Below are positions 1 to 9,187 of a stretch of DNA of 64,000 nt, piece by piece. A program made the position numbers and the translations under genes. The first letter of the stretch is position 1; each line of letters begins with the position of its first letter. The stretch is from the NCBI GenBank assembly GCA_003483885.1, contig DMXI01000586.1:1-64000 (forward strand), given 5' to 3'. Source of the stretch: Microscillaceae bacterium. Lineage in GTDB: Bacteria; Bacteroidota; Bacteroidia; Cytophagales; Microscillaceae. A model generated the notes under the pieces. It saw nothing but the letters and a program-made list of their open reading frames with translations, was not told the DNA's origin and did no database searches.

Positions 1-9
1 ATTTTTTTT

Positions 10-17
10 TAATTTTG
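10..17 (+). promoter_or_regulatory. -7 promoter element of clpS
   Basis: The octamer TAATTTTG matches the Bacteroidetes -7 consensus TAnnTTTG. It lies about 30 bases before the clpS ATG, which would give a very short leader. The -33 element would fall outside the window, so only half the promoter can be seen. Confidence 0.45.
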
Positions 18-47
18 CTAAATCTTAGTTTAAAACTCACAACAACC

Positions 48-320
48 ATGACTCAAACTAAAGAATTAGAACTGCTTGAAGAAGAAGTAGTAACGGTTGA
101 AGAACACCAATTGACAGTATTCAATGACGATATTAATACTTTTGATCACGTAATCAATACTTTAATTGAAGTATGCAACCACACTCCAGAGCAAGCAGAG
201 CAATGCACCTGGATCATTCACTACAAAGGAAAGTGTTCCGTAAAGGAAGGCGCTTTTGATAAGCTCCGTCCTATGCGCGATGCTATCTGTGATCGTGGCA
301 TTTCAGCTGAAATACTTTAA
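48..320 (+). CDS. clpS: ATP-dependent Clp protease adaptor ClpS
   Basis: This 90-residue protein is a ClpS-type adaptor, which binds the N-terminal domain of the Clp unfoldase (ClpA or ClpC) and delivers N-degron substrates to ClpP in the cytoplasm. The ClpS fold motifs are visible: LTVFNDDINTFDHV at about residues 22-35, then the conserved helix region and the end DRGISAEIL. The N terminus is acidic and probably disordered, as in other family members. The ATG at 48 is preferred; an in-frame TTG at 15 overlaps the -7 promoter element and is unlikely to be used. recR follows 60 bp downstream, after a weak hairpin. Confidence 0.88.
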   Translation: MTQTKELELLEEEVVTVEEHQLTVFNDDINTFDHVINTLIEVCNHTPEQAEQCTWIIHYKGKCSVKEGAFDKLRPMRDAICDRGISAEIL

Positions 321-330
321 AATTATACTT

Positions 331-353
331 GAGAGGTACACTCCTCTCTTTCT
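331..353 (+). terminator. weak terminator-like hairpin after clpS
   Basis: GAGAGG at 331-336 pairs with CCTCTC at 343-348 and a pyrimidine-rich run follows. The stem is only 6 bp, so it may not end transcription fully before recR. Confidence 0.35.
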
Positions 354-380
354 CTTCTTTTTTACTCTCTAAAGTAGTTT

Positions 381-983
381 ATGGTATTTTCTTCTAAACT
401 AATCGAGGATGCAGTAGACCAAATCGCCGGGCTACCAGGTATTGGGAAAAAAACTGCACTACGATTAGTTTTTCATTTATTAAAGCAAGACGAAAAAACA
501 ACGGTTAACCTTGCTGAGACTCTTCTCAAACTTCGTCGTGAGATTATCTACTGCGAACAATGCCATCATATTTCAGATACTAAAATCTGTAATATTTGTA
601 GCAGCATCAAAAGAGATCATTCGTTGCTATGTGTAGTAGAAGACTCTCAAGATGTATTGGCCATTGAGAACACTGCCCAATATCAAGGACTTTACCATGT
701 GTTAGGAGGGGTTATCTCTCCGATGGAAGGCATTTCCCCTAGTGATTTGCACATCGACTCATTGCTCAAAAGAGTACCAGATTCAGAAATAAAGGAAGTG
801 ATATTTGCGCTTAGTCCCACTATGGAAGGTGATACTACGACTTTTTACCTTACTAAAAAATTGCGTGAACACGGAGTTAAAATTAGCACTATAGCGCGTG
901 GTATTCCTATTGGTAGCGAGCTTGAGTACACCGATGAAATCACCTTAGGACGTAGTATCATTGGACGTACTACTTATGAATAA
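381..983 (+). CDS. recR: Recombination protein RecR
   Basis: RecR works with RecO (and RecF) to load RecA at gaps in single-stranded DNA. The 200-residue length is normal. The N-terminal helix-hairpin-helix is seen as LPGIGKKTALRL at about 18-29. A C4 zinc finger uses C58, C61, C70 and C73. The Toprim domain begins at about 82 with LCVVEDSQDV. The C-terminal region reads IARGIPIGSELEYTDEITL, which carries the Walker-like end typical of RecR. The start is an ATG with no Shine-Dalgarno site, as expected in Bacteroidetes. Confidence 0.97.
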   Translation: MVFSSKLIEDAVDQIAGLPGIGKKTALRLVFHLLKQDEKTTVNLAETLLKLRREIIYCEQCHHISDTKICNICSSIKRDHSLLCVVEDSQDVLAIENTAQYQGLYHVLGGVISPMEGISPSDLHIDSLLKRVPDSEIKEVIFALSPTMEGDTTTFYLTKKLREHGVKISTIARGIPIGSELEYTDEITLGRSIIGRTTYE

Positions 984-1092
984 CTCTAGGTGAAAACCAA
1001 CCTCAAAAAGATATAATTTTATCTGACTGCCTCTACGGATTGATAAAAAACAACTATATTACACATTAAAAATTAGGAAAACCTGGCTTAGT

Positions 1093-1701
1093 ATGGCTCT
1101 CATGAATGACTTCTCGTTGTACGAATACCTTACCACCTCTACCAAATACAACACTCAGGATAAAGTAAAACTGAAGGAGTTTGAGAAAGGTGAATACATC
1201 TATTTGCCAAACTCTCCTCAAAACTACATCTACTTGATAGAGTCAGGCGTGATAAAAATTGGGAGTTATGCTAGTAATGGAGAAAAAGTGATTTATGATG
1301 TGCTTACTCCTTGCGAAACCTTTGGCAATTTAAATTACCTGGGTGAAGATGTGCCTTTTTTTGAGTTTGCCCAAGCCATTAGTGGTGCACAAACATCGGT
1401 ATATGAGCTGAAGTTTTTCAAGCAAATCATTGTAAACGATCCTGTAGTATCCGAATGGTTTAACATCACCGTAGTAGGGCGCTGGAGTAAAGCCGAAACC
1501 CGACTCCTTTACATGACCAGAGGTAACATAGAAGCTCGCCTCGAAAATCTACAAAAGGAACTTTCTCACGAAGTAAAAGATAAAAGAGGGATTTCTCACA
1601 ATGTTTTTAACCTCTTGTCGCAGCAAGACATTGCTGACCTTACCGGAACTACTCGCCAAACAGTTGCCAAGAAGCTTCGTTCGCTGGACAACTCTATCTA
1701 A
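1093..1701 (+). CDS. Crp/Fnr family transcriptional regulator
   Basis: A 202-residue protein with a cyclic nucleotide-binding beta-roll at about residues 30-115 (YLIESGVIKIGSY) and a C-terminal winged helix. The recognition region is QQDIADLTGTTRQTVAKKL at about 177-195. There is no N-terminal cysteine cluster, so it is not an oxygen-sensing Fnr in the strict sense; the effector is unknown. A second ATG at 1102 is equally possible as start. The stop overlaps the convergent HD-domain gene by 4 bp, so the two transcripts must overlap at their ends. Confidence 0.88.
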   Translation: MALMNDFSLYEYLTTSTKYNTQDKVKLKEFEKGEYIYLPNSPQNYIYLIESGVIKIGSYASNGEKVIYDVLTPCETFGNLNYLGEDVPFFEFAQAISGAQTSVYELKFFKQIIVNDPVVSEWFNITVVGRWSKAETRLLYMTRGNIEARLENLQKELSHEVKDKRGISHNVFNLLSQQDIADLTGTTRQTVAKKLRSLDNSI

Positions 1702-2237
1702 AAATATTGAGTATATGCTTCAATTTTTTGGCTTAAGCGTGCTTCTACCCATTCGTTGACCCCACCCAAGGTATCCAAAATCAACCGTGCCTCTTTTTGA
1801 TATCTTCGTTTTTTGGCTTCATCCCAATAATGTGGAGGTTCCGTTAGATTATCAATTCTATCGCACATCTTTACAATTCGTACTTCCGTCTTTTGCTTTA
1901 AAATTCGCTCCAGGCTATCCTTCATTTGAGCCTCCTTGGTAGGCAACGTTTCATTCTTGGTAAGAGCCAATACCCCGTGGGCTATTTCTTCTCCAAATTG
2001 CTGAACTACCTCATCAAAAGTAACCGACGTATCCTCAATAGTATCGTGTAAAAGTGCACAAGCAATGGCGTAATTTATCTCAAACTTGGTCGTGCTTTGG
2101 CTCCAGGCCAGTATTACTTCACTGGCAACCCTAGCCACATGGGTTACATAAGGAATCTCTGAGCCAGGTATTTTTTGGGCCTTGTGAGCTTCTCCGGCAA
2201 AGTCTAGTACTTGGTTATAAAATTCGGGATTCCACAT
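1698..2237 (-). CDS. MESH1-like HD-domain (p)ppGpp hydrolase
   Basis: A 179-residue stand-alone HD hydrolase of the SpoT/MESH1 type, likely to remove pyrophosphate from (p)ppGpp or a related nucleotide. The metal-binding residues are visible: H33 in PYVTHVARV, H64 and D65 in ALLHDTIEDT, E68 and D69 of the ED motif, and a later Asp in VKMCDRIDNL. No synthetase, TGS or ACT domain is present, so it cannot make alarmone. The length is the same as that of animal MESH1, whose second known activity is NADPH phosphatase. It ends tail to tail with the Crp/Fnr gene. The substrate is inferred from the family only. Confidence 0.8.
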   Translation of the reverse strand: MWNPEFYNQVLDFAGEAHKAQKIPGSEIPYVTHVARVASEVILAWSQSTTKFEINYAIACALLHDTIEDTSVTFDEVVQQFGEEIAHGVLALTKNETLPTKEAQMKDSLERILKQKTEVRIVKMCDRIDNLTEPPHYWDEAKKRRYQKEARLILDTLGGVNEWVEARLSQKIEAYTQYF

Positions 2238-2259
2238 AGTTTCTTTAATTAACTGTAAG

Positions 2260-2288
2260 TAAAAAGGGCAGCTAAATTAGCCACCCTT
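2260..2288 (-). terminator. terminator of the BNR-repeat gene
   Basis: On the minus strand AAGGG and GCTAA arms (2264-2275) pair with TTAGC and CCCTT (2277-2288) around a small CA/CA internal loop. A run of five T follows in the direction of the gene that ends at 2313. Confidence 0.6.
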
Positions 2289-2312
2289 CGTATCAAATAA
2301 GTTTTGATATTA

Positions 2313-5300
2313 TTAATTTTTAATGACCGTGCGACTTAGAATGTCGTTAGGCATCACTATCTTCAATACATAAGCACCTTTAGGTAATTTGCTTAGGTCT
2401 AAACCACCCTCTAAATCCAGTCCGGTTACTGGTTTCAGCAATTTTTCAGCCACCAATTTACCTTTGCTATCATATAGCTCAGCCTTCGCCAGGTCTATAT
2501 TCAGTTTTTCCAAGCGAACAGCTAATCGTTGGTTAGTAGGATTTGGAAATACCTTCAAAGCTTTTTGTAAGGTTCCAGATACTGAGGTTACCGCACTACT
2601 AACCGTAGTAAATGACCAAGTTGTTTTGCCAGAAATTGCCGCTAACTCTCCTCCTGAGCTATTTTTGAACGCTCCTGCATCAATTTCTACATAGTACTGG
2701 GTGTTCAGCTCAAGGTTGTTCAATAAATTCAAGGTGGCGGTATTACCACTGATAGAAACTGCACTAGAGGTTGCGCCAAATGACTCTACCGTTGAGTCAT
2801 CCGAGTTTTTCTTAACAGTAATGTTTCCTGTGCCTGCTACTGCATCTTCGCTGAATGTAATCACCAAGTTTGCCGCTATATCTACTCCAGTAGCACCATT
2901 CGCTGGGTTAAAACTATCAGCCGTAAGTACTGTGCCAGTAACGTTAGCACTAAAAGCACCTTTCCCGTGGGTTGCTACTGCTACCAGCCCATCTACAGAG
3001 CGAGACTTAATCATAGACACTGGTACATTACCAATTACATCGGTGCTTTCTTGCGTCCAGTTAGTACTGCCTCCATTCAGTGTTTCAGTAGAATAGAGTC
3101 CCGTACTTGCTCCTACATAATAAATACGGCTACCAGTCAATAATTTATGTGTCACTATCCAACGAATAGAAGGCCCATTACCGCTTCCGTCAGTATTTTC
3201 TTCCAGGTTACCACTTACATTTGTCCAGTTAGTACCACCATCGGTAGTATAAAACACACTAATTACCTCATAGTTAGAGAAGGTTACAAATACCTTATTG
3301 GCATCATCCTCGTCTACGCTTACACAACTTACAAACGCATTTGCTGGAAAGCTAGCTCCAGTAATTTCAGTTCGGGTAGGTGCAGTACCTGTACTGGCAT
3401 CTACAATTTTAAATACCTGACCTGCACTGGTACCATAGTACAACACATTGGCTGTAGTTTTAGACACATCCAAAGCAGAAATTTTCCCACTGGTAATGGT
3501 AGCCGAAGTAAGCTCATTCCACCCCGCATCGTTGGTACCACTAAAATTAAATCCAGTGCTAATGGAAGCTACATCATTGTGTCTCCATAATTTAGTGCCC
3601 GCTGGGTAATACATAATCTTCTGATCATTCTTATCCAAAATAAACGGATTTACAAAGAGCTGATCGGTAGCTGCACTGGGGTGCACGTGGTTTCGGGTAG
3701 TAGGGTTTAAAGTACTTGCACCAGTCACCCTCAAAACAGCCCCTCGTTGCGTACTATGGTAGCGAGTATTTTCACCAGCCACGATAGCTCCATAACAACC
3801 ATCTCCTCCTGCAATTTCTTCTGACCAAATCGCAGTAGAAGAGGCATTATTTACCGACCAGTTTCCATTATCCTGAAAACCCAACAACAAACGATTATCT
3901 CCACTAGTTGTAGGATCAATAGCTACCGAATAAGGCTGGGTGGTATAATATCCATTGTTAAAGGTAGTCCAGGTAACTGGGTGAGCCTTGGTAAAGCCAG
4001 AAGGCACACTATTATTGGTTGTAATATCAGTAGTTTTACTTACCCCGCCATCGTGGCCACAAATGGCAATTAGATTACTGTTTGGGAAAAACTTAAACGA
4101 ATGGATATCAGGGTGATGATTAGGATAACTATTTACATTGTTATCAGGTGAATATCCACCAATCCACTGAGAATTGCCATCATTATTATCATTGATCTTG
4201 GTCGCAAAACCGTCAGATGAACGGTAAAGGCTAGTTCCACCAATAAAGATATAATCTTCATTGTCAGGCTTTACTGCCATAATCATGTCATAAGAACCTT
4301 GAGTATTTAGGTTTCCTACACTTCCTCCCAAGTCTGGCAAATTACTAGAACGGTCTATCCAAGAAGGTGTAGTCGCATTGTACTTGTATAGTTTGTAAGT
4401 ACCACCAGTAGTAGAAACAAAAAACCAGGCAGTGTTTGAATTAGATGGAGCAATTGCTACCTCGATACGGTTCCAAGAGCTCGGCATAGAAGTAGGGTCT
4501 GTGATTTTATTCCAAGTTACACCATCACTAGAAGTAAAGAATCCTTTATTAGTTCCCCCACTATGCGTACCTGCAAAGTAAACTCGAGTACTGGTTCCGG
4601 TCTTTAGTACATCCATATGAGTCATGTCATTCGAAAAACCTGCTGAAGCATCCAATACAAGAGTCCAACTAGTTCCACCGTCTGTCGAGCGATAAATACC
4701 TTTGATATTCGCTACCAATACTGCTCCGTCAATGGGGTCTATGGCTATATCATGGCAATATTGCCATTCAGAGCGAGTACCATTCGCAAAATCAACTTGA
4801 CTGGCTGGATCGGTACTGGCCAATTGGCTCCAGGTTACACCATTATCTGTAGATTTATACACCCCATCGCCTAAATAACGAGCCCCTCCTACATTGGTAG
4901 AAACCGTTCCGATGGCTTCTCCAGTAGTGTAGTACCAAGTATCTTGATTCAAAGGATCTTGAGCAATGTCGGTAATAGAAGGGTTAGCTTGAGCATTGCT
5001 CACCAAGGTCCAGCTAGAACCTCCATTGGTAGAACGATATAATCCCCCAGAAGCTCCTCCAATCATTAGAATGTCAGTATTACGAGTATCTATCCCCATA
5101 GCTCGGGTTCTACCTCCTACATTAAAAGGTCCTCTGATTTTAAAGCTTCCAGCAGTAGTACGAGCGCCACGGTTAAAGGCAGGTAATAAATGTGCTCTGG
5201 AACTATACACGTAGTTTAGCTCTTTTCCTCGTATTTGCTCGGGGATTGTTAATGTTTTGGGATTTCGAAACATCAATTGCTCCATTTTCAATCGCTCCAG

Positions 5301-5408
5301 GCGATTTTCTTTTCTTCGCAATTGTTTATCAGTTTGCGCAAAAGTATGCCCTAAACCTACGATTAACAGCATTGCAAAAATTTTGTATACAGTAGTGTGT
5401 TGTTTCAT
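2313..5408 (-). CDS. Secreted BNR/sortilin-repeat protein with T9SS sorting domain
   Basis: A 1031-residue exported protein. Residues 1-25 form a signal peptide ending AQT. Most of the chain is a beta-propeller built from BNR/Asp-box repeats, for example YRSTNGGSSWTL, YKSTDNGVTWSQL, YRSTDGGTSWTL and YTTDGGTNWTNV. A Big_5-like domain follows at about 830-935, starting FNPANGATGV. The last 80 residues (VFPNPTNQRL to SRTVIKN) are a type A sorting domain for type IX secretion, so the protein should reach the cell surface or medium through PorV and the T9SS. Sialidase activity is not implied by Asp boxes alone. A terminator follows, and a lipoprotein gene lies 43 bp upstream on the same strand. 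Confidence 0.88.
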   Translation of the reverse strand: MKQHTTVYKIFAMLLIVGLGHTFAQTDKQLRRKENRLERLKMEQLMFRNPKTLTIPEQIRGKELNYVYSSRAHLLPAFNRGARTTAGSFKIRGPFNVGGRTRAMGIDTRNTDILMIGGASGGLYRSTNGGSSWTLVSNAQANPSITDIAQDPLNQDTWYYTTGEAIGTVSTNVGGARYLGDGVYKSTDNGVTWSQLASTDPASQVDFANGTRSEWQYCHDIAIDPIDGAVLVANIKGIYRSTDGGTSWTLVLDASAGFSNDMTHMDVLKTGTSTRVYFAGTHSGGTNKGFFTSSDGVTWNKITDPTSMPSSWNRIEVAIAPSNSNTAWFFVSTTGGTYKLYKYNATTPSWIDRSSNLPDLGGSVGNLNTQGSYDMIMAVKPDNEDYIFIGGTSLYRSSDGFATKINDNNDGNSQWIGGYSPDNNVNSYPNHHPDIHSFKFFPNSNLIAICGHDGGVSKTTDITTNNSVPSGFTKAHPVTWTTFNNGYYTTQPYSVAIDPTTSGDNRLLLGFQDNGNWSVNNASSTAIWSEEIAGGDGCYGAIVAGENTRYHSTQRGAVLRVTGASTLNPTTRNHVHPSAATDQLFVNPFILDKNDQKIMYYPAGTKLWRHNDVASISTGFNFSGTNDAGWNELTSATITSGKISALDVSKTTANVLYYGTSAGQVFKIVDASTGTAPTRTEITGASFPANAFVSCVSVDEDDANKVFVTFSNYEVISVFYTTDGGTNWTNVSGNLEENTDGSGNGPSIRWIVTHKLLTGSRIYYVGASTGLYSTETLNGGSTNWTQESTDVIGNVPVSMIKSRSVDGLVAVATHGKGAFSANVTGTVLTADSFNPANGATGVDIAANLVITFSEDAVAGTGNITVKKNSDDSTVESFGATSSAVSISGNTATLNLLNNLELNTQYYVEIDAGAFKNSSGGELAAISGKTTWSFTTVSSAVTSVSGTLQKALKVFPNPTNQRLAVRLEKLNIDLAKAELYDSKGKLVAEKLLKPVTGLDLEGGLDLSKLPKGAYVLKIVMPNDILSRTVIKN

Positions 5409-5451
5409 AAATTTAAAACCTAATTTTTAATTATTTATGAGATAAAAAGTA

Positions 5452-5877
5452 TTACAGTTTCTTATAAGTTACAACATGGTATTTGGATACTTTGGTTGCC
5501 CTAAGGTTATAAACAATATCTGCTTGAAGTTTATCCTGAAGCTTCAATCCCTTAGCATCACCGGTTTTGTCTAACATAAAAGGCTTTACAAAATAAACTT
5601 CTAACGACTTGCCTTGTTGCACTTCTCCTTCAAAGAATGCTCCCTTACCTACAACTTTTTCAATTTTGATAATGGCTTCATTGGGTGAGTTGTTAGACTC
5701 TTTTTGAGCTGGCTTTATTTTTTCTAACCGGGCAATAACTCTGACTGTACCGCGAGAAATAGGTACCTGTAACGTATTTTGGTTATTATTAGTGGTATTT
5801 TTCTGGGTAGACGATTGGGTCTTGCATTGCCAAAAACCCATCATAATTACCAATGCGAGGAGTAATTTCCTGATCAT
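5452..5877 (-). CDS. Small putative lipoprotein
   Basis: A 141-residue protein with a lipoprotein signal: a basic start, a hydrophobic stretch and a lipobox GFWQC with the Cys at about 18. An Asn/Thr-rich linker follows. The rest (about 40-141) is a compact beta-rich region with VRVIARLEKI and LEVYFVKPFMLD, reminiscent of OB-like folds in exported proteins. I do not recognise the family. It lies 43 bp upstream of the BNR-repeat gene on the same strand, so the two may be co-transcribed. Confidence 0.65.
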   Translation of the reverse strand: MIRKLLLALVIMMGFWQCKTQSSTQKNTTNNNQNTLQVPISRGTVRVIARLEKIKPAQKESNNSPNEAIIKIEKVVGKGAFFEGEVQQGKSLEVYFVKPFMLDKTGDAKGLKLQDKLQADIVYNLRATKVSKYHVVTYKKL

Positions 5878-6160
5878 ATCAGATTTGATTTTGTTTTAAT
5901 AAGGGCTAAAGTAATTGCTTAATTTTATTTAAAACCAAAGGTATGACCACTTTTTATATAATAGTGTAATAAATACAACAGTTTCACTTTTAATAACGTG
6001 ATCATTTGTCAATTAGCCAAAACTAAAGTGTATAACTATGTATTTATTTTTGGGTTAATAAGCAATTGCCCAAAATAGTAACCTACCTATCAAAAAACCA
6101 CTGTTTATCCTTTGATCAAAAGCCCAGATACTATTTATTTGCTAGTCAATTAACTCATTT

Positions 6161-7315
6161 ATGCTGCGTTTACTCTCATATGCGTTCAATTCGTTGCTTC
6201 GTCGTTGGCGAAAACAAGTAGCACTTATTATTATTTTTGCTTTAGTAGTTACCTTTTATGCCTCAGTGGTATTTTTTACAACCTCATTGAAGTATGAAAC
6301 CCGCACTGTACTGCAAGACGTTCCAGAGCTTTGGGTACAGAAACTGGCCGGAGGAAGATTGGTACCCATGCCTGTCTCGTTTGTAGATTCTTTGAAAAAC
6401 ATCCGAGGAGTAAGCGCAGTCACCCCACGCGTGTGGGGCTACAACTATGACTCCCCTACTGGTGCAGTATTTACCATTGTAGGGTCAGACTCTCTCATCA
6501 ATGGGCTCGATTTGGTGCAAACATCTCACAAAGGCCCTCTCAAATCTGATATGGCCTTGTGTGGTACTGGCTTTTTAGAACTCCGAAAAATAAATATTGG
6601 CGATCGGCTTACCGTATACGATGACGATGGTGAAGTACAAAGTTTCCAGATAGTGGGTGCTTTTAAATCTTCTTCGGATTTACTTACCAGAGATTTGGTG
6701 ATTTTGCCTTACAAGGCTGCTCAGAAAATATTGGGTTTACAACCTAATCAAGTAACCGATGTAAGCCTGAGCATTAATAATGAAAACGAGATCGAAAACA
6801 TTGGTCGAAAGTTAGACCTTCGTTTTTCGGGAATCAGGGTGGTTACTAAGGAGCAGCTTAGTGCTACTTATGAAGCATTATTTAGCTGGAGAGGTGGCAT
6901 TTTTATTTACGGTACCATTCTGGCTATTTTCGCATTTTTGATCCTGGCTTGGGAGCGAGCCAGTGGGCTAAGCGCAGAAGATCGCAAAGAGCTTGGAGTG
7001 CTTAAGGCCGTAGGTTGGCAAATTTCGGATGTGTTATGGATGAAGTTTTGGGAAGGGGTAATCATTTCTCTCACGGCTACTCTTAGTGGTATGATACTGG
7101 CCTATGTTCACGTGTTTTTCTTCCAGGCTCCTCTTTTAAAACCTTTCCTCATTGGTTGGTCGGAGCTATACCCTTCTTACAACTTATTTCCAGTGTTCGA
7201 TCTAAGCAGTTTCTTGGCCATTATTTCTCTTTCGGTCATTCCATATCTCACTGCTACTTTGGTACCTGCCTGGCGGGGAGCCATTACCGACCCAGCTGAA
7301 GTAATGCAAGGATAA
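6161..7315 (+). CDS. FtsX-like ABC transporter permease, orphan
   Basis: A 384-residue permease of the MacB/FtsX type. One membrane helix lies at about 17-40, a periplasmic domain spans about 45-240, and three more helices lie at about 245-265, 290-315 and 345-370. The end DPAEVMQG is typical of this family. Such permeases need an ATPase partner, often in the same operon, but none is seen beside it: the genes on both sides are unrelated and about 280 and 480 bp away. Lipoprotein or small-molecule export is possible. The substrate cannot be read from the sequence. Confidence 0.8.
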   Translation: MLRLLSYAFNSLLRRWRKQVALIIIFALVVTFYASVVFFTTSLKYETRTVLQDVPELWVQKLAGGRLVPMPVSFVDSLKNIRGVSAVTPRVWGYNYDSPTGAVFTIVGSDSLINGLDLVQTSHKGPLKSDMALCGTGFLELRKINIGDRLTVYDDDGEVQSFQIVGAFKSSSDLLTRDLVILPYKAAQKILGLQPNQVTDVSLSINNENEIENIGRKLDLRFSGIRVVTKEQLSATYEALFSWRGGIFIYGTILAIFAFLILAWERASGLSAEDRKELGVLKAVGWQISDVLWMKFWEGVIISLTATLSGMILAYVHVFFFQAPLLKPFLIGWSELYPSYNLFPVFDLSSFLAIISLSVIPYLTATLVPAWRGAITDPAEVMQG

Positions 7316-7796
7316 ACAGGGCTAAATGAACACTAAAGTTCAGAAACCTAACATCCAAACATATTATCCCATAACACGTATATACCAAATATATTATTGA
7401 ATAAACCTATCATTAAATCATATTCAAAATATAATTTTAAAAATCTAATCAAAAAACGTAACCTATCACGGCTAAACCCCGTAAATATTTACAGATAACG
7501 TAATTAAACACAACATAATTTAATCTAGAACAACTAACCTGATCAAACGATGACAATTTTAAAAACATATCACCTCAATCGTCCCCGTCTATTGATAACT
7601 TGTTAAGGCTGGGCATTCCTTTCAAAAGGCCTTTGGTCTTAGCATTTAAGATTTCCTTTTTAAAATTTCGCTTTATACAATTATTCCTACCATCTCATTT
7701 ATTAGGTAGGGCTGGCAGGCTATTATCATAATTTACAGCCCCTGCATGATCAAACTAACTAAAGAAAATAAGTAATATCAAACGACAAAGCATACA
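7316..7796. other. AT-rich intergenic region
   Basis: No convincing gene is seen in these 481 bases. They hold a perfect palindrome GTAAATATTTAC at 7481-7492 and a small inverted repeat CCTACC/GGTAGG at 7686-7710, 87 bases before the next ATG. No T-rich terminator was found behind the permease gene. Confidence 0.5.
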
Positions 7797-8147
7797 ATGG
7801 AAGCGATCAAACAAAAACACGCTGACCTGGAATTTTACCAGGAGCGTAGTCAAAGACTCAATTATTGGGTAGATTACCAACAAGTACTGGGAGCCGATGC
7901 TTCGGCTCTACCCCTCAAAAGCGAAATTTTATCAAAATCTCAAACAAGTCAACGACAAACCAAAAAGCCACCATTTAGTCTTCTTGCAAAACTGAGGCTA
8001 TGGACCTTCTGGATAATTACCGCATTGCTTTTTATCAGTATGGCTTTCTCTAGTAAAGTAATTTTACCTCTTATCGGAATTTTGTCGCTATGGGTTAGCC
8101 TCAGTGTCACCCACACTACAGACCAAGCCACCAAACTTAATAAGTGA
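7797..8147 (+). CDS. Small membrane protein of unknown function
   Basis: A 116-residue protein with a soluble N-terminal half rich in Gln and Lys, followed by two membrane helices at about 66-82 (LWTFWIITALLFISMAF) and 85-105. I do not recognise the family. It stops 22 bp before the first mini J-protein gene, on the same strand, so it is probably co-transcribed with it and could be a membrane partner. Confidence 0.6.
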   Translation: MEAIKQKHADLEFYQERSQRLNYWVDYQQVLGADASALPLKSEILSKSQTSQRQTKKPPFSLLAKLRLWTFWIITALLFISMAFSSKVILPLIGILSLWVSLSVTHTTDQATKLNK

Positions 8148-8169
8148 CTGTTTTTAAAATTTTAAGACA

Positions 8170-8622
8170 ATGAAACCTCAAAAATTAAAAAATTATTATG
8201 CCCTATTAGAGATTTTACCTCAGGCTTCTGCCCAAGAAATAAAGAAAGCATACCGTAAAATGGCCAAAATTTGGCACCCAGATAAAAATAAAAGTGCGCA
8301 AGCTGAAGACACCTTTCAGCAAATGCATGAGGCTTATCAAACACTACAATGCCCCGCTAAACGCAAAGTTTACAACTTAAAGTTTTGGAAGGTGTTTGGC
8401 AAAACTACTCCTCAAAAGGCAAGCACCAAACAGGCGCAAAGTAATGACGGTGGTTTAGATATTTTTCGACGTAACAGAGAAAGAATTTTTGGTAAATCTC
8501 GCCAAAAACAAGCTACCAAATATGAGCACTGGGTAGACAATGACTTCTTACCCAACTGGAAGAAAAAAATGCAGGAAGCTATTCGACAAAATAGCGCTCG
8601 TAAAGCTACTGCGTGGTCGTAA
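8170..8622 (+). CDS. Mini J-domain protein (first of two)
   Basis: A 150-residue protein with an N-terminal J domain (about 7-70) carrying the HPD motif at H36-D38, which stimulates the ATPase of a DnaK chaperone. It lacks the Gly/Phe-rich region, the zinc finger and the C-terminal substrate domains of true DnaJ. The basic C-terminal part (about 85-150) is unique and ends with many Lys, Arg and Gln residues. The next gene codes for a related J-protein, so they look like a local duplication. The specific DnaK client or site is unknown. Confidence 0.85.
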   Translation: MKPQKLKNYYALLEILPQASAQEIKKAYRKMAKIWHPDKNKSAQAEDTFQQMHEAYQTLQCPAKRKVYNLKFWKVFGKTTPQKASTKQAQSNDGGLDIFRRNRERIFGKSRQKQATKYEHWVDNDFLPNWKKKMQEAIRQNSARKATAWS

Positions 8623-8734
8623 ATAATAATTTTCGTTAATAAGTGGTGATGTTGCTGTGGTGGTCTGGTTTCAGGCCATACACAGTTTTTTTTTGCTAAT
8701 ACTCATCAATAAGTGACTAACTAAATTTTAACTT

Positions 8735-9100
8735 ATGACATTTAAAAACTATTATGAAATATTAGGTATCTCTTCAGATGCTTCGGCCACTGAAATCAAA
8801 CTCTCGTACCGTACATTGGCCAAAACCTGGCATCCAGATAAAAACAATACTTTAGAAGCCAAGCACAGGTTTCGCTGTATCAATGAGGCTTATCAAACCC
8901 TATCTCAGCCCACTAAAAGGCAAGCTTACGATCTCCAATATTGGAGTCAGGTGATGTTTAGTCAGGAGTTACAAATACTTCAGCAAGAGATTGAACAAAC
9001 AATTCAGCAGGCTCAACAAAAACGCCAAGCGGCTCATGAACTTTGGATGCAAAACTTTGAGACTATGTGGGCCAATAAGATGGGCCAGGCTTACGCCTGA
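8735..9100 (+). CDS. Mini J-domain protein (second of two)
   Basis: A 121-residue J-protein, with the J domain at about 4-66 and the HPD motif at H33-D35. It shares NYYEILGIS-type and INEAYQTLSQP-type sequence with the preceding gene, including the phrase AYQTL followed by P-KR--Y-L. The C-terminal 50 residues form a Gln-rich, probably helical coiled-coil tail. It has no zinc finger or client-binding domain. It follows its paralog after 112 bp on the same strand. Confidence 0.85.
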   Translation: MTFKNYYEILGISSDASATEIKLSYRTLAKTWHPDKNNTLEAKHRFRCINEAYQTLSQPTKRQAYDLQYWSQVMFSQELQILQQEIEQTIQQAQQKRQAAHELWMQNFETMWANKMGQAYA

Positions 9101-9187
9101 TTTTATCTACTTTTAAAATACGACTATCTCATTTTGATTACTACCTTTATGCGACTTGTAAACCATCGCTTATAATCATTCATTCGT

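Noticed and set aside
2313..5408. Sialidase call for the BNR protein
   Set aside because: Asp-box repeats alone do not show sialidase; no catalytic Arg triad or FRIP motif is visible.
7631..7643. 13-base match CTTTGGTCTTAGC to the hairpin behind pyc
   Set aside because: No second arm or flanking repeat is present here, so it may be chance.
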